From Hemibagrus wyckioides (lineage: Eukaryota; Chordata; Actinopteri; Siluriformes; Bagridae): DNA of 64,000 bases. Location: positions 27,978,657-28,042,656 of the forward strand of contig NC_080718.1 of NCBI RefSeq assembly GCF_019097595.1, in the 5' to 3' direction. A model generated the notes under the pieces. It was not told where the DNA came from and made no database searches. It saw nothing but the letters and a program-made list of their open reading frames with translations. Positions 23,420-33,930 of the stretch are shown in pieces (positions within the stretch are counted from its first letter, which is position 1; each line of letters opens with the position of its first letter). The position numbers and the translations under genes are program-made.

Positions 23420-24125
23420 ACTTGACGCCTAGACACCTCATACGGGCAAGCACAGCATCTCGATTACTGGATGTCATGGCCTTCAACAGAGCCAGTTGTC
23501 CAAGTAATTCAGTACACGGATGCCTTGGAGATGCAGTGGTGCCAGGGCAGCATCCATGCACTCAATAAATGTGCATGGCGATCAGGCTAGACCAAAAGGA
23601 AGAACACAATACTGGTATACTTTGCCAAAAGGAAACCTGAGGAACTTCCTGTGCTCTGGCAGAATGCCTATGTGAAAATAGGCATCTTCAAGACCTATTG
23701 TCACAAACCAATCCTTGGACCAGATTTGTGAAACAATACGTTTGAGAGTGTGAGCTTCTTCAACTTGAACATCTTCAATGCACAGTTCAAAATTTTACAT
23801 AGCCCTGTCTTTCTTGGGAACAAAAAATACCGGCTAAAAAAGTCTTGATCTGGGAGGGGAAAATGATCTATGACCCCTTCAGAAGTAAGAGGAGTTCCTC
23901 TTGGAGGAACATGGTTTGGTGTTCGCCAATGACAGTGGGCAATACACCCTGAAATGAAGGAGAACAGGAGGCAAACTGGATCCTGTACCCTTTTTCTACG
24001 GTATCTAGGACCCACTGAGACACACCTGGCAAAAGTTTCTACTCTGCCAGATTGTCTGAAAGAGGTGTCAACCTCATGTTGATCTCCCCAGCACCCTGAA
24101 ACAACAAGCTGGCAGGCACTGACCC
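23420..24125 (-). mobile_element. DIRS-like retrotransposon RT fragment
   Basis: On the minus strand the frame from 24015 reads HVPPRGTPLTSEGVIDHFPL, FFSRYFLFPRKTGLCKILN and KKLTLSNVLFHKSGPRIGL. It continues after stops with LEDAYFHIGILPEHRKFLRF-like and VLPFGLA-like pieces and with a degraded catalytic NYLDNWL near 23465-23490. These are the ordered RT motifs of DIRS/tyrosine-recombinase retroelements. Several stops, no recombinase; dead. Confidence 0.75.
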
Positions 24126-24800
24126 GGGGAAAGTGGTAGTAAGACTGAGTACATGTGTGTGAATGACAGGGAGGGAAGTGGAACAGTAAGATTACAGGGT
24201 GAAGAGGTGAAGAAGGTACAGGAGTTTAAGTACTTGGAGTCATCAGTCCAGAGTAATGGAGAGTGTGGGAAAGAGGTAAAGAAGTGAGTGCAGGCAGATT
24301 GGAATGGGTGGAGAAAGGTGTCGGGAGTTCTGTTTGATAGAAAAATATCAGCGAGAATCAAGGGGAAGGTGTACAGGACAGTGGTGAGACCGGCCATGCT
24401 GTATGGTTTAGAGGCAGTATCACTGAGGAAGAGACAGGAGTCAGAGCTGGAGGTAGCAGAGCTGAAGATGTTGAGGTTCTCTTTGGGAGTGACAAGAATG
24501 GACAGGATTAGGAACGAGTACATCAGAGGGACAGATCATGTTGGACGTTTTGGGGGGACAAAGTTAGGGAGACCAGATTAAGATGGTTTGGACATGTCCA
24601 GAGGAGGGAGAGTGAGTATATTGGTAGGAGAATGTTGGACATGGAGCCGCCAGGCAGGAGGAAAAGAGGAAGGCCAAAGAGGAGGAATATGGATGTAATA
24701 AATGAGGATATGAAGCTAGTGGGTGCAAGTGTTGAGGATGCAGAAGATAGGGATAGGTGGAGAGAGATGATTCGCTGTGGCCACCCCTGAAGGGGAAAGA
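24125..24800 (+). mobile_element. RTE-like LINE 3' end (C-terminal RT ORF)
   Basis: Reads KKVQEFKYLESSVQSNGECG, then QADWNGWRKVSGVLFDRKIS, GKVYRTVVRPAMLYGLEAVS and LEVAELKMLRFSLGVTRMDR, and in another frame WFGHVQRRESEYIGRRMLDM and DMKLVGASVEDAEDRDRWRE, ending CGHP. This order is typical of RTE-type LINE C-termini. Frame breaks near 24290 and 24560. A short opposite-strand piece of the same family is at 32.76-32.90 kb. Confidence 0.75.
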
Positions 24801-24829
24801 TGAAAGAAGATAAAGACTCGTTTGGTTTA

Positions 24830-25280
24830 ATCCATGTTTATATTGATAAACAAATTTTCACTAACCATCATGGAGAGTTTCAAGCAAAACATCAGCCAGT
24901 TCCTTCACAAATGGCTGGGCATACCAAAGCAACACTGCCCTCTGTGGGCACACCAACAAGCTGCAGCTTCCTTTCACCATCCTGACAGCCTGACAAATTT
25001 AAGGTTCACACTGAGAACTCATGCACGTGAGTGACAACCATGTAGTGTGAATTACCAAAGATGCGATCTGAGAGAATCACCGATGCGTCGCAGATGCCCA
25101 TGAAATATTTGCCATGCTAAATACCTGGACCTGTCGGCAACTCAAAATCCTGCAGTCTGAAAGGAGTTCTGACTGAAAATGACCTACAGCCAAAGAGAGA
25201 GCAAGATACAAGGCAGCAGGCAGTTATGGACCACAATATCAGCAATCATGGCTTCGGCTGGAGAACAACATTATAGTTTA
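24830..25280 (+). mobile_element. Possible non-LTR retrotransposon fragment
   Basis: A short frame reads MESFKQNISQFLHKWLGIPK and then LTNLRFTLRTHARE, which looks like the region after the palm in some LINE RTs (K-WLG-P pattern). The remaining 250 bases have no clean reading. Weak call. Confidence 0.35.
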
Positions 25281-25720
25281 ATAGAGTTTATAGGTTTTTG
25301 TCAGACAAAAAATGTTTTAAATATAGTTATATCAGAATAAATAAGCTTTACAATTACATCAAAAAGAAAAAAAAGCAGAAACATTTGCTTGACCAACCAG
25401 ATCGGCAGCAGCACATTGCGAATTTTTTTTTATTTCATTCAGTCTCGCCGCGAGAACGCTGATCTCACGTGTGATATTGCATTATTTCCTTATCATTTCT
25501 CGTGTACATTCAGTTGTGAAATGTAGTTTGCGGACCAGACAGAGTTGTTGGGGATTCTTCCTATTGTGAAGTCATGCAGTGTGTAACCTACTGTCTTCGA
25601 TCCATCATGCAATGTGAACACAGCAGAGACCGAATGCTACCATAGATAGTCGTGCAGTGTGAAAGCAACTGTGATACAATGACTTTGAAAACCGTGCAGT
25701 GTGGCTCGACATTAGGGCCA
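25281..25720. other. AT-rich stretch without recognised feature
   Basis: No frame above background. Words such as GTGCAGTGTG recur three times between 25580 and 25705 (GTCATGCAGTGTG, GTCGTGCAGTGTG, CCGTGCAGTGTGG), suggesting a small degenerate tandem repeat. Confidence 0.4.
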
Positions 25721-25722
25721 TA

Positions 25723-26183
25723 TACACCAGTCAGGCATAACATGCTTAGCAGTACCAGGTGAAGTGGGTGGGATATATTAGAATAGGCTGATATGTTAGA
25801 AGCAGGAAAGGATAAGGATTTGAGCAAGTTTGATGAAGAGCCAAATTGTGATGGCTAGAGATCAGAGCATCTCCAAAATTGCAGCTCTTGTGGGGTGTTC
25901 CCGGTCTGCAGTGGTCAGTATCTATCAAATGTGGTCCAAGGAAGGAACAGTGGTGAGTCGGCGGTCAAGGCTCATTGAAGCACATGGGGAATGAAGGCTG
26001 GTCCGTGTGGTCCGATCCAACAGACGAGCTACTGTTGCTCAAATTGCTGAAGAAGTTAATGCTGGTTCTGATAGAAAGGGGTCAGAATACACAGTGAAGG
26101 ACGGGTCAGGGCTGTTCTGGCAGCAAAAGGGGGACCGACGCAATATTAGGCAGGTGGTCATAATGTTATGCCTGGTTGGTGTA
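25723..26183 (+). mobile_element. Internally deleted Tc1-like transposon
   Basis: Inverted ends TACACCAGTCAGGCATAACA (25723) and the complement of TACACCAACCAGGCATAACA (ending 26183), with TA at both borders. Inside, transposase remains read MARDQSISKIAALVGCSRSA and VRSNRRATVAQIAEEVNAGS, then jump after EYTV to DGSGLFWQQK (around the second catalytic region), then to GGPTQY near the normal C-terminus. So at least two internal deletions removed most of the catalytic domain. Non-autonomous. Confidence 0.85.
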
Positions 26184-26479
26184 TGTTTTTTAAGAAGTTG
26201 TGCATGTCTTTTCTATCATCCACCTTACAATTGTAGAGTGCGTAATGTTTGTACCACCTTGTGTACTGTTTACCACTGCTGCCAGTGGATGTCTGATGCA
26301 AGGCTTCTGATAGAAGCCCTGTGTCCTCTGCATATGGTTTCTGGTTTTGGTATGACTTCTCGTCATGTGAGCTTTGTGTAGCATCGTGTTTATGAGGTCC
26401 ATTTCTGATTCATGATGTTATCAGAAGAGAGAAGGTCTTTTAAATTCTTGTGCCTTTATACCGACAGAACTAGGAAACA

Positions 26480-26960
26480 TCATCACCCTAGATGCCTGGC
26501 TGGGTCTGACACAACTCAAGTGCACAATTGTGTAATCTGTCATAATTTTGGAATAATGTCAATAATGTATGTTTGTAGCATTCGTTGCGATATTACAGGA
26601 GAACAAGTAAGCATTTTATCTTATATTGTACACTGAACTTGCTACCATGACACAAAAAATGATGACTATTTAATTTAATTAATTTATTTATTTTCACTAC
26701 AGTGGAGGATAAAATACAAATACCCTTCCATGTACTTAGGAAAAGCTTACAACAAATATCCTATAGCGTATCATATCTTATAGCAAATAGTATTATCGTG
26801 CCTGTAGGCGAATGTATGCTTTACAGTGGAATAAACAAACATTTACTAACAAACAAAGAAAACAATTCACAACAATATAATTTTGCACTTAAATGTAGTA
26901 TTGGAGTAAGTATTGAGTATTAAACAATTCAAACATAATAATTCAATTGATATTATATGC
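26480..26960 (-). repeat. 3' flank of lectin duplication unit C
   Basis: GATGCCTGGCTGGGTCTGAC through the CAGTGGAGGATAAAATACAA word near 26700 matches the flanks of B, D and E. It is non-coding. Short frames inside (for example 26702-26923 plus) are not conserved between units. Confidence 0.7.
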
Positions 26961-27006
26961 TGTTTCTTCGATATTAATCTGCTCAGCATCTCCATTCTTC
27001 TTTTCT

Positions 27007-27040
27007 TCATCGTCTTGTGCCAGTCTTGATTGCAGTGATC
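27007..27040 (-). other. Candidate 3'-terminal coding exon of lectin C
   Basis: Joining the donor at 27158-27157 (TTTG|GTGAGT) to the AG at 27042-27041 completes a Trp codon and adds ITAIKTGTRR before TGA (27009-27007); intron 118 nt. The frame and peptide agree with copy B, which supports real splicing. The acceptor is inferred. Confidence 0.45.
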
Positions 27041-27154
27041 CTCTTCGTTTAAGAAGGGTGTTCTACTGAGGTTATTTTAGATTCACACTTAATTTTGATG
27101 TGATTATTTAAAAAACACATTGTTAAGCAGATTTCAGAAGTCATGTCGAATCAC

Positions 27155-27907
27155 TCACCAAATATCGTGATAACAAATGAAGTTCATTTTCTCCTCACAG
27201 TCTCTGTTCTCCCAGACACCATCTATAATGTTTCGTGCTCCACATCGGAAAGGCCTGGCAGGGCATGAAGGCAATGATGTCTCATTACTCACCAGAGACG
27301 TCTGGTTCACCCAGTACCATGAGCCATCCATGAATCGTAGACTGGTCCAGAAAGTGGGTGTCTGAATTTCCATACTCCTGTTGTTGACCACAAAGTGGTC
27401 TATCTCCGTGGTGAGCCTTACCAGGTCAGTGTAGTGTGTTCTGCAGTGCACCAGAGCCTCCTCCCAGTTCATCATCTCCTGCACCACAATCATCTTAGGT
27501 GCCCAAGAGTAGCAGAAGGCTTTAAATTGTTTTTCACACTCTTCATTTGACCACTCATTGTTGGTAGTTTGAACACAGTCTTCTTTCTGATTGTCAGGTT
27601 CCTTATCTTTCCACTTTGAGAACCCCAGCGCACTTCCGTCGGACCACTGTGTAAACTCTCGCTCAGATTTTCCTCTCGTAAGTCCAATCCAGGAACTGTC
27701 TTGTGTATGTCTGCTTGTTTGACCTACAAAACTGTCAAATTCCTCTTGTGTGTCAATAATTGATAGATCTACATAATTGTTCTTGCAGAACGTCTGAGCC
27801 TCAATCCAGCTTGATCGCTTGTCGTAATAAATGTGTTGTCTCCAGAACAGACCTGTGGCTGCATCTGTTAGAGCCATCAGGAGGAGGATGGAGAGAACAA
27901 CCGTCAT
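27155..27907 (-). CDS. Secreted two-domain C-type lectin, copy C (intact)
   Basis: A 250-residue frame with start Met at 27907 followed by a signal peptide (SILLLMALTDAATG). Domain 1 (about 22-132): SWIEAQTFC, SSWIGL at 71-76, EPDN at 103-106 and WSNEEC at 119-124. EPDN instead of the QPDN of B and D may alter sugar preference. Domain 2 (about 136-247) is nearly identical to that of copy B: WEEALVHC, FWTSLRF, SWYWVNQT, CYH. It has no EPN/QPD, so structural or protein-binding use is likely. No membrane anchor, so secretion is inferred. The ATG lies where A, B and D have a double Met. The final TGA again overlaps a splice donor. Conserved TATA block about 125 nt upstream. Confidence 0.9.
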   Translation of the reverse strand: MTVVLSILLLMALTDAATGLFWRQHIYYDKRSSWIEAQTFCKNNYVDLSIIDTQEEFDSFVGQTSRHTQDSSWIGLTRGKSEREFTQWSDGSALGFSKWKDKEPDNQKEDCVQTTNNEWSNEECEKQFKAFCYSWAPKMIVVQEMMNWEEALVHCRTHYTDLVRLTTEIDHFVVNNRSMEIQTPTFWTSLRFMDGSWYWVNQTSLVSNETSLPSCPARPFRCGARNIIDGVWENRDCEEKMNFICYHDIW

Positions 27908-28030
27908 CTCTCACTTTGATGTGATTGAGCTCGGCTCTGATGATTCTGCAGGAATTATATTACTGGAGACAGCAGCACACAAATCAAAATGCAAAACCAA
28001 GTTGCTCACCTGAGGGAAAGGGCGAGGCAA

Positions 28031-28039
28031 ATTTTATGC
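28031..28039 (-). promoter_or_regulatory. Conserved TATA-like element upstream of lectin C
   Basis: GCATAAAAT on the minus strand, the closest of the four to a consensus TATA box, about 125 nt before the start Met, within the block shared by A, B and D. Confidence 0.55.
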
Positions 28040-28939
28040 AAGTGCAGAATGTCCTTGATTTGGATTTCTTTCCCCATAAGGAAACCCCCTTCAGTCTGTT
28101 TCCTGCTGAATTTCCTTATTTTTGTTATGAAATTTTAATCAATTATATCAGTAATTATTTTTTGTTAAGCGAAAAAAAATAAATCATTTATCTGAATGGC
28201 TGCAGGCAGGTACAATTGTAAACAAATTGTGATTGGCTTTTCCACTGATGATGAACAACAAAATTAGTCAATGTGATTCAAAAGAACAACATTTGAGTTT
28301 AACATCATTTTCCGATAAAGTGCCTGGGTATAGTTACTCTAAACCGTTTTCTTTTTCAAATAATTGCTTACTGAGACTGATCTGTGCACACATTGCTTGC
28401 TTTTGCATCATCGGTGCTCACCATGTTAAGATTATTTTAAAGACCTTATGTAAATAGCATGAATTCGAGTTTTTCTGCTTCTTTGAGAGGGTTCAGAGAA
28501 ATGAAAGGTAGTGTATGAGAACAATTAGGCCCACATTATGGAATATACACTATATAAGAATGTCTTGACTGAAAATGCAAGAGGTTTTAAACACAGCATA
28601 ATACAGGTGCAGATTTACCTTCTTCCTCATTTCTTGACCTACAGAAAGACAGCGGGCTTACAAGGTAAGGAAGTGGATATCATCTAATAGAATTAGATTT
28701 TGCAGATAAAATTCTGTTATTGTGTAATATGCACACAGACTGTTCTAAAACATGGATTACATTCTAGTATTATTATTGATTAAAGTATGATGAGTAAAAT
28801 AGCTTTATTTATCATGTTTAGGTGTTTATTTCATTTGTATCTTATTCTTTTATCTTTCATTTCATCCTTTTTCCTTTTTTTGAGCTTGATGATCCTTTTT
28901 TGAGCTTGATGTCATGGAACTGATAGAAGTTCTGGCAGA

Positions 28940-29115
28940 TTGCCCTACATTTGCATGTAAGATGAGCCGGATGACAGAGACAGACATTAGAGCTGTCTCT
29001 GGGGGATGGTTTTCGGTCCAGTTGGTTTGGTATCAGGTATTCTACCCATACAGTATGTCAGTAAAACAGAACTGCTGTTCCATACAAAATAACTTTCTCC
29101 AAATACTTTTCTTAC
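28940..29115 (-). repeat. Conserved upstream block of lectin unit C
   Basis: GAGCCGGATGACAGAGACAG, GGTCCAGTTGGTTTGGTATC and CAGTATGTCAGTAAAACAG are almost the same as in unit B, about 1.1 kb upstream of the gene. A short tandem duplication of TTTTTTGAGCTTGATG sits just before it (28877-28911). Confidence 0.65.
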
Positions 29116-29699
29116 AAGGTATAGCTATGGGACTAGCCAGGCTGGTTATATAAAATGTTTTGACTAAAATGCAACAGGAAATGTGTTTTGGCAGTTTCAG
29201 TAATGGGAATCCAGTTGTTTTAACCCCTTCTCTCCATATTCTGTCCCTTATTTGTGTCCACCAAGAACATTAATATTTAGTTTACTCTTAAATTAGTAGA
29301 GAGTGAGTGATGGGTATGATGTGCCTCTGTGTTTTCATAAAAATCAAATTTTGAATTTCGGTCACGTCACGTAGAATGAGAACGTTGCCTGGTAAATGTC
29401 TCGTTGCATTTCAGCTTTTCGTCATTCATCATTCCCTATATAAATTACAAATATACAAATACAAAAGCATATCATTTACCATTCTGAAATGCAACTGAAT
29501 GAAGCAAACATAAAACTCATAAAACTCCCCCTCCCTCACACAAGGTGCTGTTGGAGATATTAATTGAAAGCATCTACAGATGCACACACTGAAAATAGTA
29601 GACCATCTGGTCATTTCAACATACTATGATTTGGGACACACATGATTTCGGATCTCAGATGCTGGTTACAATGGATAGTAAGTATATTGCGCTGCAGGG

Positions 29700-30660
29700 T
29701 AGAACTTAAATAGTGTACACGAGAACTGTTTAAGTCACAACTTTAGCACATGTTCATTATTTTTAAGTGTTTGACGTGGCTTAGGAAAACGTCCGTGCAG
29801 ATCAGAGTACTTGCTTGTGTTTGCACGTGTCTCCTGTCAGTCATTTTATAGCCTCTCTCCAACTGCCCTTGACCCTATTTTTTTCTTGTTTGTTTGTTTG
29901 TTTTTATTCTTACAAAGAAAATAAGGAACAAGTAAGGTTACTCAGTAGATGAATGTTTATAACTTTGCTATACATTGGATTTTAAGCAGCACGTTCTTGC
30001 TAATGCTAGTTTGCTAAGTCTTAATGAACTCACCAAGCCAGTTCCTGGGGGACGGAGCGTACTTGTAAGGTGTACATGTCAACCGCAACTGGTGCAATTT
30101 CAGCCAGCTGTTTGAGCTGTACGTGGTAGCCATCAGGATGGACACGAAGGTAAAAGTATGTAAGATTGCTTTACTATTGACGATTGCAGGCCCACAAGCT
30201 ACTAAAGCATATTATGATACCATAATGTTTGAAGAGAACAAAGATAGAAAAGCACTTGATTCACTGATCACTTATATCGAATGAACAGAACAAAACATGT
30301 GCTTTATTCAAGCATGCAGCACCCACATAAAATGTTTCGAAGCAAAGGCATGTAATGAACAGCTCAGTGATTCAATGATAAGGGATCAAATTGCTTTTGG
30401 CATCGGTGATGCAAAGGTCAGACAAGGTTATTGAGAGAAACAGAGTTCGCCTTGCAGTAAGCAATTCAAGTCTGCAAAGCCAGTGACCTTGACCAAATTC
30501 ATGTTAAAAAAAATTTCCTGAGATGATGCCAAAAAGCACGACTTTCAAATGAAAGTGACGCAAACACAGAGATGTAAAGCAGAAGGATGACACTTATATT
30601 TAACAAAGACTAGAATGGACAAAGCTTAGACTCCCTGAAGTGCTACTGCTGCTAAAGAAC
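29700..30660. repeat. Block Q, copy 2
   Basis: Contains the ATGTTCATTAT, CGTGCAGATCAGAG, CAACTGGTGCAATTTCAGCC and GCATGCAGCACC landmarks in the same order as the other copies, about 2 kb upstream of lectin C. No long frame. Short minus-strand frames in the middle part differ in register between copies, arguing against coding. Confidence 0.65.
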
Positions 30661-30682
30661 TAGATTATCTGTGAAAGCATGT

Positions 30683-30842
30683 TGTTGTTGTCCTTCTGCT
30701 GCTCCCTGTTTAGGGTTTCCACACAAGTTTTTCACCAGATGCCCATCCTGACACAATCTGGGAGAGGGATCAGCGCCGAGTTAATCCCCCAGTTGTAGGG
30801 TTAGTTCCCTGCCAGGGATCGAACCCGGGCCACAGCAGTTAA
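30683..30842 (-). mobile_element. SINE-like repeat with B-box
   Basis: On the minus strand it begins with CCCGGGTTCGATCCCTGGCA, a canonical B-box GGTTCGATCCC, and ends in a CAACAACAACATG tail. A relative is at 60.93-61.18 kb. The A-box side is poorly preserved. Confidence 0.6.
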
Positions 30843-31086
30843 ATTCAAATTCAATTCAAATTTTATTCATCACATACGAAATCATACACAGTAGGACATG
30901 TAGTGAAATGCTTTTTACAACTGTCCTACACTGAAGTAAGAAAAGAGTAAAAATTAAAGTGTGTGGACATGAAAAATAAAGGGATATAGTTAAAAATATA
31001 TAGAGAAAAATATGGAAAATGAAATGGTAGAAATTAAACACAAAATAATTGTGAAAAACCAATAGTTATCTGATATGCATATGCAA

Positions 31087-31096
<10 letters not shown>

Positions 31097-31122
<26 letters not shown>
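31097..31122. repeat. (TA)n microsatellite
   Basis: About 13 TA units inside the LINE 3' UTR. Confidence 0.95.
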
Positions 31123-31130
<8 letters not shown>

Positions 31131-31323
31131 AGGCAAATATAAATGTCCAATTGAACAGGTATATCAGGGAGTAAAGTGACAGTGCAGTGTGCACACAAAG
31201 ATGTACAGTGAGTGTGGTTATTGTGTGTGCGGAGTATGCAAAGTAGTGCAATTATTGCATGTGCGACAATCAGCTGAGGTAGAATGTCATGTCATGTGGT
31301 GGTAAGTCCAGAAAGTCCAGGTT

Positions 31324-32466
31324 CTAGGTGTTCTGGTTGAGGGCCCGAATGGCCTGCAGGAAGAAGCTCCTCCTCATTCTCTCTGTGTTTGCCTTCAAGG
31401 AATGGAAACGTTTCCCTGACCTCAACAGAGAGAAGAGTCCATTGTTGGGATGGCTGAGGTCCTTCATTATCTTCCTGGCTTTGGTCCAGCACCGCTTGCT
31501 GTGTATAGTATCCAAGTCAGGAAGCTCGGTATGGATGGTACGCTCGGCTGATCGCACCACCTTCTGGAGAGCTTGCCTGTCCTGCTTGGCGCTGTTTCCA
31601 AACCAGGCTATGATGCTTCCCATCAGGATGCTCTCAATGGTGCAGGTGTAGAATGTCTTTAGCACCTTTGAGGGCAGTTTAAAGTCCTTTAGGCATATAA
31701 GATGATAGAGATGCTGCCGGGCCTTCTTCACCAGGGTGTTAACGTGACAGGACCATGTCAGGTCCTGCGTGATGTCTTGCAGGAAGTTGGAGATCCATCG
31801 ACACAGGGATGGGCTAAGGCCCAGGATCTCCAACTTAGTGGTGAGTATGGAGGGAATTATGGTGTTGAATGCTGAACTGTAGTCAACAAACAGCATTTTG
31901 ACGTAATTCCCCTTTCTGCTATCCAGATGGCTCAGTGCTGTGTGATGGAGGTGTGTGATGGCGTCCTCAGTAGAACGGTTGGGCCGGTACATGAACTGTA
32001 GTGGGTCCAGGGTGTCGGGTAGGGAAGAAGTGGTGAATTCTCTGATTAATCTTTCGAAGCACTTCATCACTACTGAGGTCAGGGCTAATGAGCGGTAGTC
32101 ATTCAGGCAGGCGGGCTGGGGTTTCTTGGGGACAGGAACAATGGTGGACCATTTGAAGCACATCGGGATTATAGACTGTTCCAGGGAGAGTTTGAAGATC
32201 TCAGTGAACACAGGAGCAAGCTGGTCAGCACAGGTCTTCAGGACCTGACCCGTGATGCCATCTGGTCCTGCTGCCTTCCTGGTGTTCACTCTCCTGAATG
32301 CCTTTCTCACATCATGCTCCGAGATGATATCCTCTCCGGTATGCTCCACGTGTGTGCTGCCTATAATGCTGTTAGCACTGCTAACGCTGTTAGCGCTGTG
32401 AGCTACAGCCTCGAAGCAAGCGTAAAAAGTGTTTAGCTCATCTGCTAGAGAAGCGTCCGCATTCAC
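31324..32466 (-). pseudogene. L2-like LINE reverse transcriptase, core-deleted
   Basis: Open for 380 codons with the ordered RT motifs RKAAGPDGITGQVLK, STIVPVPKKPQPACLNDYRS, LTSVVMKCFERL, QFMYRPNRSTEDAI and MLFVDYSSAFNTI. After ISNFLQDITQ the frame jumps directly to DLTWSCHVNTLVKKARQHLY, which normally lies more than 100 residues later. The catalytic YADD box and neighbouring palm are therefore missing even though the frame stays open. The C-terminus (RSGKRFHSLKANTERMRRSF) is normal. The source element cannot reverse transcribe by itself. A clean in-frame deletion is unusual and could also be an assembly collapse. Confidence 0.88.
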
Positions 32467-32523
32467 CGGTCTGGAAGATCTGGAAGGACATATGACAATG
32501 GACCACTCAAATTTTTTTTTTTA

Positions 32524-32690
32524 TAGATTTGGTGTCTTACCAATTCTAGACAAGATTTATCTGAAAGAAACTGCATAGCCTGTAGAGCAAGAATCAAGGA
32601 TCATCTAAAGAAGGGAGTAGACAAGATGACCACATTAGGATTCATCAATATGATGGCAGAAATGACTGACTGGGTGAACTCCTTGGTCTG
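32524..32690 (+). mobile_element. Ty3/gypsy pol fragment (region before RT)
   Basis: Frame reads ARIKDHLKKGVDKMTTLGFI followed by AEMTDWVNSLV, the stretch just before the gypsy RT palm. It belongs with the RT/RNase H pieces at 33225-33930, from which it is separated by later insertions. Confidence 0.6.
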
Positions 32691-32759
32691 ACTTACAGAC
32701 TTAAGATGTGTATAGATACAAATCATTTAAATAACAACAAGAAGCATGAGCATTATCTA

Positions 32760-32895
32760 ATATCATCTTCTTCTTCTTTCAGCTTTTCCCTTCAGGGGTG
32801 GCCACAGAGAATCATCTCTCTCCACCTATCCCTATCTTCTGCATCCTAAACATTTGCACCCACTTTCTTAATATCCTCATTTATTACATCCAAGC
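32760..32895 (-). mobile_element. RTE-like LINE 3' terminal fragment
   Basis: The complement matches the 3' end of the element at 24.66-24.80 kb (AATGAGGATAT, GATAGGGATAGGTGG, GGCCACCCCTGAAGGG). Only about 135 bp. Confidence 0.8.
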
Positions 32896-33044
32896 ATTAT
32901 CTAATATCATAACATGACAAAATCAATGTAATGTCAGGTTGCCAAAAATTTAATGTAGCTTGATGCTTCACAAAGATTTTGCCCAATAAGGCTGAACAAG
33001 GACAGCCCAATTTAATGCAATTTTAACTTTGCATTTTTTCCACA

Positions 33045-33220
33045 CGCTACCATGCCAAGCTGCCACTGTTGGGCCCTTGAGCAAGGCCCCCAACCCACCC
33101 TGCTCCAGGGGTGCTGCATCATGGCTGACCCTACCCTCTGTCCCAAACTTCCAAGGATGGGATATGTGAAGAAAGAATTTCACTGTGTGGTAATGTACTG
33201 TATATGTGAGAAACAAAGAC
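33045..33220 (+). mobile_element. SINE-like repeat inserted in gypsy remnant
   Basis: Words CACTGTTGGGCCCTTGAGCA, ATCATGGCTGACCCTACCCT and GAAGAAAGAATTTCACTGTG form a repeat I recognise as widespread in fish, ending in a GTACTGTATATGTGA tail. It splits the gypsy RT region. Confidence 0.6.
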
Positions 33221-33224
33221 AACC

Positions 33225-33481
33225 TAACAACCTACCATTTGGAATTGTCTCAGCAACAAAAATTTTCCAAAGGGTGATTGAGAATATAATTGAAATTCTT
33301 GAAGAATTATCTTCATATATTGATTACATCATCATATGGCAATATTCAGGAGTACAGGAGCATTACAGTAGCACAAGAAAGATACTACAAGGAATCAAAG
33401 AGAAAGGATTACCTATCATCTCAGATAAACTTTCAATTCAAAGAATACAGAGAAAGACAAGATCAATGGCATACCAAAATA

Positions 33482-33549
<68 letters not shown>

Positions 33550-33930
33550 AGAAAAGTCCTACAGACAGTAAGGAATGCAAGGTCTGATGGGTATGGTCAA
33601 CTATATAGGGAGATTCATTCCACAAAAGGATCATAACTACCAGTACTGCATAAAACAACAGACTTTGTATAGACAGACAAACTGAAACTAGTGTAGACCT
33701 CCTGCACCTGTGCTGAAATTCTTTGATCCAACATAGAAGGTGTCTACAGATGCCTCCAAGAATGGTCTTGTTGCATTTCTACTGTAGGATGGTGAGAGCT
33801 GAAAACCACTAGCATATGCAAGCATCTGATTATTGATATGCTCAAATCAAAAAAGAGTACTTAGGATTAGTTTATGGACTGAAGAAATTTCATAGCTAAG
33901 TGTACAGTCTTTCCACCTAGAATATTTACA
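33225..33930 (+). mobile_element. Ty3/gypsy RT and RNase H remnant
   Basis: The frame reads LPFGIVSATKIFQRVIENII then IDYIIIWQYSG, where the usual catalytic DD is changed to DY. After a GAAA microsatellite come GMVNYIGRFIPQKDH-like residues (about 33585-33640), APVLKFFDPT, and STDASKNGLVAFLL of RNase H (33735-33783), then KRVLRISLWTEEIS. Many stops. Related RNase H scraps stand next to block Q at 55.86 and 57.84 kb. Confidence 0.8.
33479..33551 (+). repeat. (GAAA)n microsatellite
   Basis: About 18 tandem AAAG units, interrupting the gypsy RT remnant. Confidence 0.97.

Larger units (their letters stand above)
30843..32500 (-). mobile_element. L2-like LINE with long RT frame and 3' UTR
   Basis: Reverse-oriented LINE. 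The ORF (next entry) is followed downstream (lower coordinates) by about 480 bp of 3' UTR containing a (TA)n tract and ending in the repeated TTCAAATTCAATTC words at 30843-30860. The 5' side is cut at about 32500 beside a T-rich run. Confidence 0.85.

Noticed and set aside
33416..33658. Minus-strand 80-codon ORF with FFLSFFLS repeats
   Set aside because: It is a translation of the GAAA microsatellite.
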